Part shown: piece after piece, positions 26,985-36,073 of the stretch | Layout: every line of letters starts with the position of its first letter | Numbering within the stretch: the stretch's first letter is position 1 | Assembly: GCA_024635655.1 (NCBI GenBank) | Contig: JAGXIL010000023.1 | Location: 1-64,000 of the forward strand | Reading direction: 5' to 3' | Origin: Gillisia sp. | GTDB taxonomy: Bacteria; Bacteroidota; Bacteroidia; Flavobacteriales; Flavobacteriaceae | Length of the DNA: 64,000 nucleotides | Position numbers and translations under genes: made by a program | The notes under the pieces: generated by a model | Databases searched by the model: none | The model's input: only the letters and a program-made list of their open reading frames with translations | Told to the model about the DNA's origin: nothing

Positions 26985-28529
26985 TTATTCTAAAACTTCC
27001 CCGTTCTTGTCGTGAAAGTGATATTCCATGTACGTGTAAGCGTCTCTTGGTAATATTTTTACCCAGCGTTTGTGGTCAAAGAACCATTGTGATCTGGGTG
27101 ATGGAAAGCCTCTGGTTAAAAAGGCGGCAATAAATGGATGCGTGCTGAGAGTGATCTTTTTGTGATCTTTCTTGATCAGTCTTTCAAGGTCGGTTTTAAT
27201 TTTGTCTATTACTATTATAGGTGCCTCAATTTCACCTGTACCATCACCATCGGGATTAACCTCCCGGGTTTTGATATTTGTTTCCGGCCTTACGCGTTGT
27301 CTTGTAATTTGTATAAGTCCAAATTTGCTTGGAGGCAAAATCTTATGTTTTGCGCGGTCATCACTCATTTCTTCCCTTAGGTGATCAAAAAGAGCTTTTC
27401 TGTTTTCAGCTTTTGTCATATCTATAAAGTCGATCACAATGATGCCTCCCATATCGCGTAAACGCAGCTGGCGGGCAATTTCTGTGGCACTTATTAGATT
27501 AACTTCTAATGCGGTATCCTCCTGGTTTTTGGCCTTATTAGACCTGTTACCACTGTTTACGTCTATGACGTGCATGGCTTCTGTGTGCTCTATGATTAGA
27601 TATGCACCTTTGCTCATAGAGACGGTGCGTCCAAAGGATGTTTTTATTTGTCTTTCGATACCAAATTTTTCAAAAACGGGAACGTTCGAGTTATACAATT
27701 TTACGATGGATTCTTTATTTGGGGCAATTTCTGCCACATAATCCTTGATTTGCGAATAAAGCGTTTCATCATCTACCCAAATGGAGGTAAAGGTGTCATT
27801 AAAAATGTCTCTTAATATAGACGACGCCCTGTTTAACTCTCCAAGTACTTTGGAAGGATGTGGTGCTTTATACAATTTTTTAGACATTGCTGTCCATCGA
27901 CCAACTAAATTTTCAAGGTCTCTGTCAAGTTCTGCTACTTTTTGACCTTCTGCTACTGTTCGCACTATAACTCCAAAATTTTTGGGTTTAATGCTTTTAA
28001 CCAGTCTTTTAAGTCGGTCCTTTTCTTCCTTACTTTCTATTTTTTGAGATACTGAAACCCGGTTTGAAAAGGGAACCAGAACTATATATCGACCCGGAAG
28101 GGAAAGCTCTGAGCTTATCCTGGGGCCTTTAGTAGAAATGGGCTCTTTCATTACCTGTACCAGTAACGATTGATTTGATTTTAAAACGTCAACTATGCTG
28201 CCGTCTTTATCAATATCTTTTTCAAAATTAAAATTTTGTAAGGAATAATCTTTTAATTTACCTGTGCTTACACGTTTTATGAATTTCAACAATGAAGAAA
28301 CCTGAGGTCCAAGATCGTGATAGTGTAAAAAACCATCTTTTGGATAACCTACATTAACAAATGCGGCATTCAATCCCGGGACAGCTTTTCTAACTTTGGC
28401 AATAAAAATATCACCAACGGCAAAATTACTGTCTTCTTCTTCCTTGTTTAGTTCAACAAGTTTTCCATCTTTTAATAAGGCAAAATCTACAGCAGAAGAA
28501 CCAGATCGAATAATCAATTCTTTATCCAC
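26985..28529 (-). CDS. rng: Ribonuclease G (RNase E/G family)
   Basis: The 514-residue endoribonuclease starts at GTG and has an N-terminal S1 domain (VPGLNAAFVNVGYPKDGFLH), an RNase H-like and 5' sensor region, the DNase I-like catalytic part with Asp residues in HVIDVNSGNRS and GGIIVIDFIDM, and a C-terminal Lys/His-rich segment. There is no long scaffold tail, so RNase G is a better name than RNase E. It processes rRNA and mRNA in the cytoplasm. The upstream 29-residue gene and HU gene read in the same direction. Confidence 0.93.
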   Translation of the reverse strand: MDKELIIRSGSSAVDFALLKDGKLVELNKEEEDSNFAVGDIFIAKVRKAVPGLNAAFVNVGYPKDGFLHYHDLGPQVSSLLKFIKRVSTGKLKDYSLQNFNFEKDIDKDGSIVDVLKSNQSLLVQVMKEPISTKGPRISSELSLPGRYIVLVPFSNRVSVSQKIESKEEKDRLKRLVKSIKPKNFGVIVRTVAEGQKVAELDRDLENLVGRWTAMSKKLYKAPHPSKVLGELNRASSILRDIFNDTFTSIWVDDETLYSQIKDYVAEIAPNKESIVKLYNSNVPVFEKFGIERQIKTSFGRTVSMSKGAYLIIEHTEAMHVIDVNSGNRSNKAKNQEDTALEVNLISATEIARQLRLRDMGGIIVIDFIDMTKAENRKALFDHLREEMSDDRAKHKILPPSKFGLIQITRQRVRPETNIKTREVNPDGDGTGEIEAPIIVIDKIKTDLERLIKKDHKKITLSTHPFIAAFLTRGFPSPRSQWFFDHKRWVKILPRDAYTYMEYHFHDKNGEVLE

Positions 28530-28543
28530 TTTTTTAGATTTTT

Positions 28544-28560
28544 ATCCGCCTACGGCGGAT
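28544..28560. repeat. Short palindrome ATCCGCC-TAC-GGCGGAT
   Basis: A perfect 7-bp inverted repeat with a 3-base loop lies in the 142-base gap upstream of rng. Similar TCCGCC/GGCGGA palindromes recur in Flavobacteriaceae intergenic DNA; function unknown. It lies in the rng leader and could form a hairpin near its start. Confidence 0.4.
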
Positions 28561-28654
28561 GGATTAAACATTATTTATTTCACAGGGTTTTAAGCCTGAA
28601 GAAACCATTTAAAAAAGTTAAAAGGTTTCAATTTCAAAGAACATTGTGTACTAA

Positions 28655-28680
28655 AAAAAGTAGTGAGAGCACTACTTTTT
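28655..28680. terminator. Terminator overlapping the stop codon of the 29-residue gene
   Basis: AAAAAGTAGTG (28655-28665) and CACTACTTTTT (28670-28680) form a perfect 11-bp stem with loop AGAG. The TAG stop of the small minus-strand gene (28672-28674) lies within the stem. Confidence 0.75.
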
Positions 28681-28761
28681 CTTATGGCGATTAGCTCTGC
28701 TTCGTTTTTTTCTCTTGTGAGTAGCTACCTTATGTCTTTTTCTTTTTTTACCACTTGGCAT
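28672..28761 (-). CDS. Conserved 29-residue highly basic protein (possible ribosome-associated)
   Basis: A short frame from ATG 28761 encodes 29 residues beginning MPSGKKRKRHKVATHKRKKR and ending RANRHKKK. More than half of the residues are Lys, Arg or His. To my recollection this sequence is very conserved in Flavobacteriia, and it resembles short ribosomal extension proteins, but I cannot name it with confidence. It lies between HU and rng on the same strand, with a terminator over its stop codon. RNA or ribosome binding is inferred from composition only. Confidence 0.75.
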   Translation of the reverse strand: MPSGKKRKRHKVATHKRKKRSRANRHKKK

Positions 28762-28816
28762 AGTGTTGGTCGTTTTAAATTAGTAATTTATTCTTTCTCT
28801 TTACTATTAAAGAGAA

Positions 28817-29107
28817 TTATTTTATTTCAACATTAGTTTTAACTCCATCTACAAAAACTCTTGCCGGCTTAAAAGCAGGAATGTTATGGGCTGGAATTTT
28901 GATGGTAGTGTTCTTTGAGATATTTCTACCAGTCTTTTCAGCTCTGGTTTTGATCACAAAGCTTCCAAATCCTCTTAAGTAAACATTGTCACCACTTTCA
29001 AGAGAAGTTTTTACTTCCTCCATAAAAGTTTCAACTGTTGCCTGAACATCACCTTTTTCCATTCCTAATTTTTCAGAAATTTTTGCTACGATATCTGCTT
29101 TCGTCAT
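28817..29107 (-). CDS. hup: HU family DNA-binding protein
   Basis: The 96-residue nucleoid protein shows the full HU fold: N-terminal helices MTKADIVAKISEKLGM, the central GDNVYLRGFGSFVI, and the DNA-binding arm with TAERNISK-like RAEKTGRNISKNTTIKIPA followed by the Pro-containing tip IPAFKPA. It bends DNA non-specifically. A -7 element TATATTTG (29157-29164, minus) lies upstream. It is divergent from mutY. Named hup loosely since paralog number is unknown. Confidence 0.93.
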   Translation of the reverse strand: MTKADIVAKISEKLGMEKGDVQATVETFMEEVKTSLESGDNVYLRGFGSFVIKTRAEKTGRNISKNTTIKIPAHNIPAFKPARVFVDGVKTNVEIK

Positions 29108-29156
29108 CTTGAGTACTATTTAATATTACTATTGGGGTTCTTAATTTTCGAGGGGG

Positions 29157-29164
29157 CAAATATA
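29157..29164 (-). promoter_or_regulatory. Putative -7 element of the HU gene
   Basis: TATATTTG on the minus strand matches TAnnTTTG, about 50 bases before the start codon. A TTG at suitable distance (21 bases) exists but the spacing is not ideal. Confidence 0.4.
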
Positions 29165-29249
29165 TGAATTAAATCTCCAATATTTCAATCCTAAATCATT
29201 AAATAGTAACCAAATAAAGATTTATACTTGCAATTAAACATATATTCCC

Positions 29250-30296
29250 ATGCCCTTTGCTAAAACCCTGATGTCCTGGTATTTGAAAAACAAAAGGGAT
29301 TTGCCGTGGCGAAATACCCGGGATCCTTACCACATTTGGTTGAGTGAAATTATGCTTCAGCAAACCCGGGTTGCCCAGGGATTGCCATATTATTTAAAAT
29401 TTTTAGACGCATTTCCCACAGTTCATGACCTTGCTGGTGCTTCTGAAGAAAAGGTGCTTAAACTATGGCAGGGATTAGGTTATTATTCCCGTGCCAGAAA
29501 TCTACATGGTACGGCAAAATATGTTTCAGAAGAATTGAACGGGATTTTTCCCCCTTCATATAAAGAGTTAATAAAACTCAAAGGGGTAGGGGATTATACC
29601 GCGAGTGCAATTGCTTCTACCTGTTATAGTGAGCCGGTTGCAGCTGTAGACGGGAACGTGTACAGGGTCCTTTCACGATACTTTGAGGTAGATACTCCTG
29701 TGAATTCAGGTTCTGGAATGAAGGAGTTTAAAGCTCTTTCCCAGGAATTACTGGGAAAAGAAGATCCGTGGACTTACAACCAGGCGATCATGGAATTTGG
29801 GGCTACTCATTGTAAACCAAAAAATCCGCTTTGTGAAAGTTGCCCATTTAATAACAGCTGCCTTGCGCTTAAAAATAATAAGACAGGAATCCTGCCGGTT
29901 AAGATCAAAAATGGAAAGATCAAAAACAGGTACTTTAACTATATAGTTTTCAGCTCTCCGGAAAACAACACATTGCTGGAAAAAAGATTAGGGAAAGGTA
30001 TATGGGAAGGATTATATCAGTTTCCGCTTGTGGAAACAGAATTTCCGGTCTCTGCCGCAGATTTTACTTCTCATGAGAATTTTAAAGCCATAATAGGTAG
30101 GGGATCTCCCAAAGTCTCTCTTTTTAATGAAACCCCTATAATTCATAAGCTTACCCATCAGCATATACACGCCAGATTCTGGATCATCAAAAAAGATGAA
30201 TTAGCGGGTGAAACTGTACGGGTAAAACAAATAAAAGATTACCCCGTGCCGGTGCTGATTGCCAATTTTCTCAATGAGTATGAATTTGAACTATAG
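29250..30296 (+). CDS. mutY: A/G-specific adenine glycosylase (MutY)
   Basis: The 348-residue enzyme removes adenine opposite 8-oxoguanine. It has MLQQTRVAQGLPYYLKF, the helix-hairpin-helix LKGVGDYTASAIAS with catalytic Asp in VAAVDGNVYRV, and the 4Fe-4S ligands with spacing C-x6-C-x2-C-x5-C (CKPKNPLCESCPFNNSC). The C-terminal NUDIX-like domain (about 225-345) recognises 8-oxoG. It heads the mutY-ssb-gldE-gldD group that is conserved in Flavobacteriaceae. Confidence 0.95.
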   Translation: MPFAKTLMSWYLKNKRDLPWRNTRDPYHIWLSEIMLQQTRVAQGLPYYLKFLDAFPTVHDLAGASEEKVLKLWQGLGYYSRARNLHGTAKYVSEELNGIFPPSYKELIKLKGVGDYTASAIASTCYSEPVAAVDGNVYRVLSRYFEVDTPVNSGSGMKEFKALSQELLGKEDPWTYNQAIMEFGATHCKPKNPLCESCPFNNSCLALKNNKTGILPVKIKNGKIKNRYFNYIVFSSPENNTLLEKRLGKGIWEGLYQFPLVETEFPVSAADFTSHENFKAIIGRGSPKVSLFNETPIIHKLTHQHIHARFWIIKKDELAGETVRVKQIKDYPVPVLIANFLNEYEFEL

Positions 30297-30430
30297 ATGT
30301 TTAAAATTATTTAATGTAAACCAGGCTTAGATTTAGGACTTCGGGTAATTGATAACAGGATAATTTTAATTAATTTTAAAATTATATATTGATCAAATTA
30401 CTGTAATTTAGCACTTTAAAATTTTTAATT

Positions 30431-30886
30431 ATGACAGGAACTCTCAACAAGGTAATGTTAATAGGCCATACTGGTGATGACGTAAAAATGCATTATTTTG
30501 AAGGTGGAGGTTCTATTGGACGTTTTCCTTTGGCAACCAATGAAGTTTATACCAATAAATCTTCAGGACAGCGGGTGGAAAATACAGAATGGCACAACGT
30601 TGTAGTGCGTAATAAAGCTGCAGAAATTTGCGAAAAATATCTCAAAAAAGGAGATAAAGTATATATTGAAGGTCGCCTGAAAAGCAGAAAATGGACAGAT
30701 GATAAGGGAATTGAGCGATACTCCATAGAAATTCAATGTACAGATTTTACATTTCTTACCCCCAAAACCGAATCTACGGGAGGTTCTCCTCAAAACTCTA
30801 ATCAGGCAAAACCAGATGCCGGTCCAAAAAATGATACTTTTGCAAGTCAATCTGTGGGCGATGAAGAAGATGATTTGCCTTTCTAA
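30431..30886 (+). CDS. ssb: Single-stranded DNA-binding protein (SSB)
   Basis: The 151-residue protein has the OB fold in residues 1-110 (NKVMLIGHTGDDV, WHNVVVRNKAAEICEKYLKK, VYIEGRLKSRKW), a disordered Ser/Asn/Pro linker, and the acidic tip EEDDLPF that binds repair and replication partners. It coats ssDNA as a tetramer. It lies 134 bases after mutY and 21 before gldE. Its tip is the same as in the DUF3127 protein at 58539. Confidence 0.95.
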   Translation: MTGTLNKVMLIGHTGDDVKMHYFEGGGSIGRFPLATNEVYTNKSSGQRVENTEWHNVVVRNKAAEICEKYLKKGDKVYIEGRLKSRKWTDDKGIERYSIEIQCTDFTFLTPKTESTGGSPQNSNQAKPDAGPKNDTFASQSVGDEEDDLPF

Positions 30887-30907
30887 GTTTAACTAAAATT
30901 AAAGCTA

Positions 30908-32230
30908 TTGGATCCGGATCCTCCCAGTTTAATTTCCCTTTTTGCATCATTTGATTATTCACAGATCTTCAGCGTAATTATGCTGTTGGTCTTGCTTATT
31001 TGTTCTGCCCTGATCTCAGGAGCTGAAGTAGCATTCTTTTCCCTTACTCCGGCAAATTTCATTACTGAAAATGGAAAAAGGAGCAACGCACAAAAAATTG
31101 TTGTGAAGTTGCTGGAAAGGCCAAAGAAATTGCTCGCTACAATTCTTGTGGCAAATAATGCCATTAATATTGCGATCATCCTCTTGTTTGATATTCTTAC
31201 AGATAAAATATTTGGTAGAATGGATACAGAAATTTTTGGAATAGATTTTAAATTGGTGGTGGAAGTAGGGATCATTACCTTTTTAATATTGCTGTTTGGT
31301 GAAATCCTGCCTAAGGTCTATGCAAGCAGGAACAATGTGAAATTTTCCAATTTTATGGCGTATCCCATGAATGTTCTGGATACCCTGTTTTCTCCTATTA
31401 GTATGCCTATGAGAGCGGTTACGCTTTTTATACACGAAAGGCTTGGGAAACAAAAAAGTTATATTAGTATAGACCAGCTCTCACAGGCTCTGGAGCTCAC
31501 CCGGGAAGAAGATACTACAAAGGAAGAGCAAAAGATCCTTAAAGGAATAGTCTCTTTTGGTAATACAGAAACCAAACAGGTAATGCGTCCCAGAATGGAT
31601 ATTTTTGCCATTAACATCGCTCAGGAATTTGAGAACATTATTCCGGGGATCATTGAAAACGGATATTCCCGTATTCCGGTGTATAAAGAGAATATCGATC
31701 AGGTTGTGGGTATCCTATATGTAAAAGACCTGCTTCCGTATTTAGATCAAAAAGATTTCGACTGGACTTTGTTGCTAAGGGATCCCTATTTTATTCCTGA
31801 AAACAAAAAACTGGACGATTTGTTGAACGAATTTAAGACCAAAAAGATCCACCTGGCAATTGTAGTTGATGAATATGGTGGTACCAGCGGACTAATATCT
31901 TTAGAGGATATTATAGAAGAGATCGTTGGGGATATAAGCGATGAGTTTGACGATGAGGACCTAATATTTTCAAAACTTGATGACAGAAATTTTGTATTTG
32001 AAGGCAAAACTCCTTTAAAGGATTTTTACAAGATCATTCGTCTGGAAGATCCTACAGCTTTCGAGGAGAACAAAGGAGAATCTGAAACATTAGCAGGGTT
32101 TTTGCTAGAAATTTCAGGAGGTTTTCCAAAGAAGAATGAGATCATTACTTTTTTAAATTATATGTTTACCATTGAGGTTATTGACGATAAGCGGATCAAA
32201 CAGATTAAATTGAGTATTGAACCGGTTTAA
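30908..32230 (+). CDS. gldE: Gliding motility-associated protein GldE (CNNM/CBS, HlyC-CorC type)
   Basis: The 440-residue membrane protein starts at TTG. It has a CNNM-type membrane domain (about 15-205, with SALISGAEVAFFSLTPAN), two CBS domains (RPRMDIFAIN and LDDLLNEFKTKKIHLAIVVD), and a CorC_HlyC domain at the C-terminus. GldE is required or helpful for gliding in Flavobacterium, in partnership with the lipoprotein GldD encoded next. Related proteins transport Mg2+ or Na+. The ssb-gldE-gldD order is typical of gliding Flavobacteriia. Confidence 0.92.
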   Translation: MDPDPPSLISLFASFDYSQIFSVIMLLVLLICSALISGAEVAFFSLTPANFITENGKRSNAQKIVVKLLERPKKLLATILVANNAINIAIILLFDILTDKIFGRMDTEIFGIDFKLVVEVGIITFLILLFGEILPKVYASRNNVKFSNFMAYPMNVLDTLFSPISMPMRAVTLFIHERLGKQKSYISIDQLSQALELTREEDTTKEEQKILKGIVSFGNTETKQVMRPRMDIFAINIAQEFENIIPGIIENGYSRIPVYKENIDQVVGILYVKDLLPYLDQKDFDWTLLLRDPYFIPENKKLDDLLNEFKTKKIHLAIVVDEYGGTSGLISLEDIIEEIVGDISDEFDDEDLIFSKLDDRNFVFEGKTPLKDFYKIIRLEDPTAFEENKGESETLAGFLLEISGGFPKKNEIITFLNYMFTIEVIDDKRIKQIKLSIEPV

Positions 32231-32280
32231 ATCCTCCGTTGGTTTCTCCACGTGGTACTATTATTGCAATTTTCCCTTTG

Positions 32281-32844
32281 ATGAATAAATCGATTTTTTT
32301 TATAATTTCCTGTATTTTATTAATATCCTGTAATCAGGACCCACAGCCTAAGCCCAGGGCTTTCCTGGCAATGGAATTTCCCGATCCCAATTACTCTCAG
32401 TTACAATTAGGCTGTCCTTATGTTTTTGAGAGGAATGATCTGGCAAACCTTAAAGATGCCAGGGGAAACAAAGCGTGTTGGGTAAACCTTGATTATCCTC
32501 TTCTTAATGCTACATTATTTATTACTTATCAGCCCGTTAATAACAATTTGGATTCTCTGTTAATGGACGCCCAAAGGCTTCCTTTACAACACACCATAAA
32601 AGCAGATTATATAGAAGGAGACATTTATGAAAATCCTACAAATCAAACTTATGGGATGTTCTATGAAGTAGAAGGTAATGCAGCTTCACAGGCCCAATTT
32701 TATGTAACAGATAGCGTAAGGCACTTTATGACAGGCTCTTTGTACTTCAATCTAAAACCCAATTTTGACTCTATTATGCCCGCTGCGGCATATCTTAAAA
32801 AGGATATGAAGCATTTAATGGAAACCCTCGAATGGCAAAATTAA
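32281..32844 (+). CDS. gldD: Gliding motility lipoprotein GldD
   Basis: Starting at ATG 32281 (a TTG at 32239 would add an unlikely extension), the 187-residue protein has a lipoprotein signal MNKSIFFIISCILLISCN with Cys17. The mature domain contains AFLAMEFPDPNYSQL and CPYVFERND, recognised features of GldD. It is a periplasmic-side lipoprotein essential for gliding in F. johnsoniae. It lies 50 bases after gldE; a longer gap follows. Confidence 0.9.
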   Translation: MNKSIFFIISCILLISCNQDPQPKPRAFLAMEFPDPNYSQLQLGCPYVFERNDLANLKDARGNKACWVNLDYPLLNATLFITYQPVNNNLDSLLMDAQRLPLQHTIKADYIEGDIYENPTNQTYGMFYEVEGNAASQAQFYVTDSVRHFMTGSLYFNLKPNFDSIMPAAAYLKKDMKHLMETLEWQN

Positions 32845-33014
32845 TATTGGTCAAAGCAGGTTTCTTTAGTTGATATATAGCTTTTAGAAGTGGTTTGGAA
32901 TAGTCACCCTGGTTTTTTCCCCATCAAAAGATCCCCGACTCGTATTTACTAATACGGGTTTTTAATTATTAGAGAAAAAGGAATTGTCATAAATTCGCAG
33001 CTCATTTTTTCCAT

Positions 33015-33923
33015 ATGCCTGCGAAACATTTAAAATGGATCTATCTTATCCTGCTGTCCCTGGTTTGGGGAAGTTCATTTATCCTGATCAAAAAAGGGTT
33101 AATAGGGTTAACTCCTTTACAACTGGGTTCTTTCAGGATCATTTTTGCATCTGTATTTCTAATCCTGATAGGATTTAAAAGTCTGCTAAAACTAACGCGG
33201 AAACAGTGGAAGATCATCACCCTTACAGGTATTATAGGTTCATTTTTTCCGGTATACCTTTTTGCGTTTGCTGAAACTGAAATAGACAGTGCAGTTGCAT
33301 CCATATTAAATGCTACCACCCCTCTTATGACCCTTTTGTTTGGCGTCGTCTTTTTCAGAATTATTTTTACTCAAAATAAAGCTATAGGGGTTACCCTGGG
33401 ATTATTGGGCGCTTTGGGTTTGATCTTTAGCGGGGCGCAGGTAAATCCTGACCAGAACTATCTTTATTCGGGGCTCGTTATCATAGCTGCAGCTTGTTAT
33501 GCGGTCAACGTCAATATAATTAAAAGGTATATGGGAAATATTTCAGCTCTTGGTATTGCTGCGGGCAATTTCCTTGTGCTATTGGTCCCGGCCCTGCTGG
33601 TATTATATTATACAGGATTTTCTTTTCAGGGCATTTCCGAAGATAAAGAACTTTCTCTTGCCTTATTTTATGTATTGATCCTGGGAATTGTAGGTACAGG
33701 AATAGCCCTTATTATCTTTAACCGGCTAATCCAGATCTCAGATCCTGTTTTTTCTTCTTCTGTTACCTATATTATTCCGGTTGTTGGTTTGGCCTGGGGT
33801 ATTCTTGATGGCGAAGAATTTAGTATTCTTCAGCTGTTGTCAACATTTGTTATTCTTTTGGGAGTTCTCATGGTAAACCGTAACAGGAACCTCTACAACA
33901 GGACAAAGAAACAAACGGTATAG
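33015..33923 (+). CDS. EamA-type drug/metabolite transporter family permease
   Basis: This 302-residue protein has ten predicted membrane helices in two EamA repeats (LVWGSSFILIKKGLIGLTPL and AACYAVNVNIIKRYMG). The N-terminal WGSSF motif is characteristic. Substrates of this family are metabolites or amino acids and cannot be assigned here. The gene is monocistronic, with a strong terminator 20 bases beyond. Confidence 0.9.
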   Translation: MPAKHLKWIYLILLSLVWGSSFILIKKGLIGLTPLQLGSFRIIFASVFLILIGFKSLLKLTRKQWKIITLTGIIGSFFPVYLFAFAETEIDSAVASILNATTPLMTLLFGVVFFRIIFTQNKAIGVTLGLLGALGLIFSGAQVNPDQNYLYSGLVIIAAACYAVNVNIIKRYMGNISALGIAAGNFLVLLVPALLVLYYTGFSFQGISEDKELSLALFYVLILGIVGTGIALIIFNRLIQISDPVFSSSVTYIIPVVGLAWGILDGEEFSILQLLSTFVILLGVLMVNRNRNLYNRTKKQTV

Positions 33924-33951
33924 CACAAGATAAAGTTCAGGCATAAAAAAA

Positions 33952-33975
33952 ACCGGCCTTTTGGGCCGGTCTCTC
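33952..33975 (+). terminator. Intrinsic terminator between the DMT permease and the M16 genes
   Basis: ACCGGCC (33952-33958) and GGCCGGT (33964-33970) form a GC-rich stem with A-tracts upstream and pyrimidines downstream. It serves both the plus gene ahead of it and the minus M16 operon. Confidence 0.75.
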
Positions 33976-33991
33976 TACTTTAACCAAAATA

Positions 33992-36055
33992 TTACTCTTC
34001 AAAATCTGCATCAGAAACTCCTTCATTGATTTGAATAGAGCTAATTATAAACTCTATAGTTTGTGGCCCAAAAGACTGTGAAATTGTAAAAGGGAATTTC
34101 ACGCCATTTACTTCCTGGTAATCACCGTATCCGGTAGGTACAGTCATTGTTTGGCCTCCCTGTGAAACTGTTTTTTCCGCTTTCACTTTCAGTCCTGTCT
34201 CCATATCGTAATAGGCAACAGTATCCTCACTTAAAGCTATTCCATAAGCATCCTTACCATCTACGTTCTCAATTCCTCTTACAGTTGCTCCCGTTGTATT
34301 TAATTCAGGAAAAGGATTTGCTTCTGCTATGGCAGCTTCAGTTTGTTGCTCATCAAATTCTGTTTTTTGGCCCTGCATTACAGCAAATCCGGTGGTGCCG
34401 TTGAATACCTGCCTGCTCATGGCATTTCCACCCATGGAGACCACCTGAGATGATTTTCCTTCGGAAGTGTTTATCATTTCAAGATCTATTTTTTGTCCCT
34501 GAATTTCAGCCTGAGCCTGCATTTTAATACTTTTCACATCCCTAACTGCCTCTTCACCTCCAATTGCTTCGATGTACTTTTCAAATATTGATTCCGCAGT
34601 TACTGAAGGATCCAGCTCTTTATTATAATCAGGTTTATCAACTTCATTCCCCTGTTTGTCATAATATGTAACAGGAAGGGTTTTCCCGTTGAAAGAAATG
34701 TTTTCCAGATCTTCTGCTATTTCACTTCCTTTACCTGCAATAACGATCCTGGCCTGGTCTAAATTAAAATATTTTTTAGCCACCCTTTGCACATCTTCAA
34801 TAGTTACCGCATTAAGTTTTTGCAAATAAGTTTCATAGAAATCTTCCGGAAGATCTTCGGTTTCAATATCCAGAGCATAACCTGCAATTGTTCCGGGCTG
34901 CTCAAGGGATAATACGAAATTGCCTACATATTTATTTTTGGCGTCCTCCAGTTCCTGAGGAGACACTTTTTCATTCCTAATTTGGTGGATCTCTTCCAGA
35001 AAGGCGACCACAGAACTGTCTGTAACTTCATTTCGAACCTGGGCTGTCGCTACGAAAGAAGCAGCATGTTTGTCATTTCCCAAATTTGAATAAGCTCCAT
35101 AAGTATAACCTTTATCTTCTCTAAGATTTAAAAATAATCTACCACCATTTCCACCAAGGATCTGGTTGGCAACTAAAGCCGGAAAATAATCTGCCTCATT
35201 CTTTTGAAGATCAACAGTATTCACTACCGCAATTTCACTTTGAACAGCATTAGGCATGTCCAGTAGGTTAATTTGGATAGATTCAGCATTAGTAACCCTT
35301 GGAAGCTCCTTAGGCTGTAGATCTCCTTTTCTCCAATTGGAAAAATTCTTTTCTACCAGGGCTTTGGCTTCGTCAAAAGTCACATCTCCTACAATCGCCA
35401 GATAAGCGTTGTTAGGTACATAATAGGTATCATAATAAGCCTGAACATCTTCAAGAGAAATGTTCTTCAGCGATTCAGGAGTAGTAAATTCCCCGTACGG
35501 ATGATTTCTACCGTAAGCCAGCGCTTGTCTTACCCTGCTCGCATTAAAGGCTACATCCTTCTCATTGCTTTCCAGGCTTTCTATTTGGCGCTGTTGGATC
35601 TTATCAAACTCTTCCCGGGTAAATTTTGGCATAAAGGCTCCCTCTGACATGAGTTCTAAGACCCGTGGGAAATACTTTGAGAGCGTACTGGCCCTGGCAC
35701 CACTTGCAAGGAAATTTATGTTAGCCCCCAGAAAATCTACTTCTTCATTAAATTCATCTTTGGAAGTCTTTTCTGTTCCAGATCCAAGGAGGCTTCCGGT
35801 TAAACCAGCAACTCCTTTTTTATCACCTTCAGTAACAGGTGGATTATCTATAAGTAAAACCATACTTACACGTGGAAGCTTATGATTTTCCACTATCATT
35901 ACCTGCAACCCATTTTCCAGCGTAAAGGTGTCGGGTTTGCTAAGATTAATCTTTGGCGCAGGTCCCGGTTCCGGCTGTTTACTCCTGTCAATTTGAGCAA
36001 CGGTGGAAAAAGCCAGGAACAAGATCGCATTACATGCTAATATATATTTTTTCAT
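33992..36055 (-). CDS. Inactive M16 peptidase-like protein with C-terminal LolA-like domain
   Basis: The 687-residue protein has a signal peptide (MKKYILACNAILFLAFSTVAQ). Residues 35-450 are M16-like, but the zinc motif HxxEH is replaced by GLTGSLLG; the substrate-grip region GGRLFLNLREDKGYTYGAYS is kept. Residues 480-687 form an additional beta-rich domain resembling outer-membrane lipoprotein carrier folds (AIGGEEAVRDVKSIKMQAQ). It lies 18 bases behind the active M16 gene and probably forms a heterodimer with it. Periplasmic location is expected. Confidence 0.85.
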   Translation of the reverse strand: MKKYILACNAILFLAFSTVAQIDRSKQPEPGPAPKINLSKPDTFTLENGLQVMIVENHKLPRVSMVLLIDNPPVTEGDKKGVAGLTGSLLGSGTEKTSKDEFNEEVDFLGANINFLASGARASTLSKYFPRVLELMSEGAFMPKFTREEFDKIQQRQIESLESNEKDVAFNASRVRQALAYGRNHPYGEFTTPESLKNISLEDVQAYYDTYYVPNNAYLAIVGDVTFDEAKALVEKNFSNWRKGDLQPKELPRVTNAESIQINLLDMPNAVQSEIAVVNTVDLQKNEADYFPALVANQILGGNGGRLFLNLREDKGYTYGAYSNLGNDKHAASFVATAQVRNEVTDSSVVAFLEEIHQIRNEKVSPQELEDAKNKYVGNFVLSLEQPGTIAGYALDIETEDLPEDFYETYLQKLNAVTIEDVQRVAKKYFNLDQARIVIAGKGSEIAEDLENISFNGKTLPVTYYDKQGNEVDKPDYNKELDPSVTAESIFEKYIEAIGGEEAVRDVKSIKMQAQAEIQGQKIDLEMINTSEGKSSQVVSMGGNAMSRQVFNGTTGFAVMQGQKTEFDEQQTEAAIAEANPFPELNTTGATVRGIENVDGKDAYGIALSEDTVAYYDMETGLKVKAEKTVSQGGQTMTVPTGYGDYQEVNGVKFPFTISQSFGPQTIEFIISSIQINEGVSDADFEE

Positions 36056-36073
36056 TTCTGTTTTTTAAAAAGA

